From JBHHYU01 sp046757725 (GTDB taxonomy: Bacteria; Desulfobacterota; Binatia; UBA9968): a DNA stretch of 7,078 nt. The notes under the pieces were generated by a model. It saw only the letters and a list, made by a program, of their open reading frames with translations. It was not told the origin of the DNA and ran no database searches. Shown here one piece after another: positions 5,201-7,078 of the stretch. Within the stretch, counting starts at the first letter, position 1, and every line of letters starts with the position of its first letter. The DNA lies in assembly GCA_046757725.1 (NCBI GenBank), contig JBHHYU010000125.1:1-7078 (forward strand), written 5' to 3'. The position numbers and the translations under genes are program-made.

Positions 5201-6895
5201 TTACGCCAGCTTGAGAAGAGAGTCCGCCTTGGTAGCCTTCATCGCAATATAAATAGCCACATAGATTAAGATCGTCTGGATCATTGCCATCGCCGCGACG
5301 TCAGGATACTGACCGTCATACCACAGAGCCCAGATGGCCACCGGAATGATTTCCGTGCCGTGGGCGTAAAGGAGAATGGAGATACTGAGGTTTTTAATGA
5401 CGGCAACAAAACAGAGAATCCATCCTCCCAGCATTCCAGATTTGAGCAGCGGCACCGTTACCTTTCGCATCGTTCTAAGCCAGGACCCTCCGTGAATCCG
5501 GGAGCTCTCTTCAAGCTCCGGATGAATCTGAATGAGAGCAGAAGAGGTCGCACGGACTCCAAACGGGATATACCGGGTCACATAGGCGACGAGCAGGATC
5601 CACATGGTGTTGTAAATCGGGATCGGGTTGGTGATGTAAGTCCAAAGCAGAGCCACTCCCAATACCAGCCCGGGCACGGCGATGGGCACTGTTGAGAAAT
5701 AGTCGAGGATTCTTCTCCCAGGAGTTTGAGTTCGGATAATGATATAGGAAATTACAAAGGTAAGGATCATTAATATCGTTGCCGAGGCGGTGGCTAGAGT
5801 GATGCTGTTGAGGATGGCCCGGTAGGTGATAGGAAATTCGAAGAGGATGTGATGGTAATTTTCCAGGGTAAAGAGATCCCAGGTAATCTTTGGAGTTTGA
5901 TAGCTCAGGAAGGAGGCAAGGAGAAGGTCCAGGTACGGAAGGGCCACGGCCAAGAGAAAGTAGATCATGCAAATGCTGAAGCTGACGTAGCGCCAGCCGC
6001 CTATGTTGATGAGACGGGGTTGGTAACCCTTTCCCGTCACCGTAATGTAAGACCTTTTTCCCAAAATTCCCCTCTGGATATAAATAACAATGCCCGTGAG
6101 GATCATCAGGATCATGGCAAAGGCCGCTGCGATGGCGTAGTCAGAGGGGTACATGGTGGTTTTAAAAAAGATCCGGGTGGTGATGACATAGGTCTTGCTG
6201 GGAATGCCCAGGACTCCGGGAATGCCGAACTGTTCTGCGGCGTTGACGAAGGCCAACAGACTCCCGGAAAGAATGCTCGGTGCCACCAGAGGGAGCGTGA
6301 CCTTAAGCGAGGTCTTAAACGTATTGACCCCGGCAATTCTCGATGCCTCTTCGAGGGCCGGGTCCATAGCCTTGAGTGCGCTGGCAGTAAACAGAAAAAC
6401 ATAGGGGGCAAAGTAAATGCCCATGACGAAGATCATTCCGTAGATCGTGTAGATATTGAGGGGACCTTCATCACCCCCAACAAAGAATCTTAGGAAAATA
6501 TTGAGAAAGCCGTTACTTGGATTTGCCAGATCAGACCAGGCAAGGGCGCCGATGAAGGGAGAGAGAAAGAAGGGGAAGATGCTAAAGACCTCCAGAGAGC
6601 GCCGGAAAGGGGTGTTGGTTCTACCGGTTATCCAGGCGAGTGTTGTCCCGATAAAGGTTGCGAGCAGCGTGGCGGAAATGGCCACCACCAGCGTGTTCCA
6701 GACCGCTCGAAGGTCCGCCTTGCTGGTAAAGATGGTGGCGTAGTTCTTAAGGGTGTGGGTGCCAGGCCTGAAGGGAAGGTCGGTCCTAAAGCTTCCCCAA
6801 ACCAAGAGCAACAGCGGGTAAACGACTAGAATAAAGACGGCTAGGATAGCCGCCCATTGAATGATCGTCTCAGGACGCCATCCTTTTCGTCCCAT
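5201..6895 (-). CDS. ABC importer fused double permease (FbpB-like, two binding-protein-dependent transport domains)
   Basis: This 564-residue membrane protein forms the whole transmembrane channel in one chain, unlike the two separate permeases of many importers. Two homologous halves each have about six hydrophobic segments. Each half carries the EAA loop that docks on the ATPase: residues about 180-202 (LEEASRIAGV...VTLPL) and 459-483 (ELEESSRIHGG...VTVPLL). A loop at about 280-300 links the halves. The fused layout is typical of FbpB/AfuB ferric-iron permeases but also occurs in thiamine and aminophosphonate importers. It is the first gene of a two-gene operon with the ATPase directly behind. 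An in-frame TAA eight codons before the ATG makes this the earliest ATG; GGAGGGG (complement of 6907-6913) lies 11 bases upstream, slightly far. No substrate-binding protein gene is in the window; it may lie beyond base 7078 or elsewhere. Confidence 0.93.
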   Translation of the reverse strand: MGRKGWRPETIIQWAAILAVFILVVYPLLLLVWGSFRTDLPFRPGTHTLKNYATIFTSKADLRAVWNTLVVAISATLLATFIGTTLAWITGRTNTPFRRSLEVFSIFPFFLSPFIGALAWSDLANPSNGFLNIFLRFFVGGDEGPLNIYTIYGMIFVMGIYFAPYVFLFTASALKAMDPALEEASRIAGVNTFKTSLKVTLPLVAPSILSGSLLAFVNAAEQFGIPGVLGIPSKTYVITTRIFFKTTMYPSDYAIAAAFAMILMILTGIVIYIQRGILGKRSYITVTGKGYQPRLINIGGWRYVSFSICMIYFLLAVALPYLDLLLASFLSYQTPKITWDLFTLENYHHILFEFPITYRAILNSITLATASATILMILTFVISYIIIRTQTPGRRILDYFSTVPIAVPGLVLGVALLWTYITNPIPIYNTMWILLVAYVTRYIPFGVRATSSALIQIHPELEESSRIHGGSWLRTMRKVTVPLLKSGMLGGWILCFVAVIKNLSISILLYAHGTEIIPVAIWALWYDGQYPDVAAMAMIQTILIYVAIYIAMKATKADSLLKLA

Positions 6896-6942
6896 GAGCG
6901 TGCGAGCCCCTCCGCGTTAATCGCTACGGGTTAATTCCCCGC

Positions 6943-6979
6943 AGCTTGCTGGGTAAAAACAGCTCATCTGTTTGCAGCT
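6943..6979 (-). promoter_or_regulatory. Foldable leader element upstream of the ABC importer operon
   Basis: The inner stem pairs AAACAG (6957-6962) with CTGTTT (6968-6973) around a 5-base loop. The outer stem pairs AGCTTGC (6943-6949, one T bulged) with GCAGCT (6974-6979), with seven unpaired bases between the stems on one side only. Read on the minus strand, the inner stem is followed by a run of five T residues that includes its last three bases, so it resembles a weak terminator. It could end a transcript coming from the right or attenuate the importer operon; it matches no riboswitch class I know. Confidence 0.3.
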
Positions 6980-6983
6980 ATCG

Positions 6984-7011
6984 GTTAAAATGTGGCTCAC
7001 GGAAACGGCAA
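6984..7011 (-). promoter_or_regulatory. Weak putative sigma-70 promoter for the ABC importer operon
   Basis: On the minus strand TTGCCG (complement of 7006-7011) and TTTAAC (complement of 6984-6989) are separated by 16 bases. Each matches the consensus at four of six positions. The start would fall near 6977, leaving a leader of about 80 bases that largely spans the foldable element at 6943-6979. Consensus match only. Confidence 0.25.
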
Positions 7012-7023
7012 AACGATAACTCC

Positions 7024-7047
7024 CGCAAAGACGCAAAGCACGCCAAG
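7024..7047. repeat. Tandem CGCAAAG-type short repeat cluster
   Basis: Three units lie 8 and 9 bases apart: CGCAAAG (7024-7030), CGCAAAG (7032-7038) and the variant CGCCAAG (7041-7047). The last bases of the window, TCTTTGC (7072-7078), are the exact reverse complement of GCAAAGA at 7025-7031, so the element may be a larger inverted repeat cut by the window edge. From memory, similar CGCAAAG-rich intergenic repeats occur dispersed in some environmental bacterial genomes; I could not check this. Confidence 0.5.
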
Positions 7048-7078
7048 TTTGGAGAAATCGGGTCATGTTTTTCTTTGC

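Noticed and set aside
5849..6493. Open frame of 214 codons on the plus strand inside the permease gene
   Set aside because: It is antisense to a well-supported membrane protein; its translation is highly charged and low in recognisable structure, as expected for the complement of hydrophobic codons.
1..6895. A combined siderophore system: NRPS making a siderophore and the ABC genes importing it
   Set aside because: The importer resembles the free ferric-iron class and not siderophore importers, it is in a separate convergent operon, and no receptor or siderophore-specific domain is present.
7024..7047. CRISPR-like array
   Set aside because: Units are only 7 bases with 1-2 base gaps, so there are no spacers of CRISPR size and no cas genes nearby.

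Overview
The window looks like a stretch of a Gram-negative bacterial chromosome of roughly even base composition. The evidence is exported proteins (a signal-peptide c-type cytochrome and a signal-peptide TPR protein), a two-lobed permease of the ferric-iron importer type, and ordinary Shine-Dalgarno sites. I cannot name the organism. The gene mix would fit a proteobacterium or a related environmental lineage, but that is only an impression. No tRNA, rRNA, CRISPR array, transposase or phage gene was seen.

Layout. (1) Bases 1-2467, plus strand: the end of a nonribosomal peptide synthetase (NRPS) cluster. It holds the last part of one NRPS gene (end of an adenylation domain, a carrier domain and a short acidic tail), followed 15 bases later by a complete stand-alone adenylation-carrier protein. 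Neither part visible here has a condensation or thioesterase domain. The two genes end in nearly identical DNA of about 249 bp. (2) Bases 2468-2845: a 378-bp gap with two inverted repeats and a likely promoter. (3) Bases 2846-3295, plus strand: a secreted, extremely lysine-rich cytochrome c', followed by a good hairpin terminator. (4) Bases 3421-3975, plus strand: an exported protein with three TPR repeats. (5) Bases 4114-6895, minus strand, convergent with the preceding genes: a two-gene ABC importer operon, with a fused double permease first and its ATPase second, separated by a single base. (6) Bases 6896-7078: the leader and promoter region of that operon, with a foldable leader element and a cluster of CGCAAAG repeats at the window edge.

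The three blocks (NRPS, cytochrome/TPR, ABC importer) appear to be separate transcription units with no clear shared pathway. The importer has no substrate-binding protein in the window, so its substrate remains open. The most unusual items are the adenylation domain, which lacks the normal Asp235 and the A5 tyrosine; the sharply bounded duplication of the carrier domain; and the net charge of the cytochrome. I found no clearly new multi-gene system.
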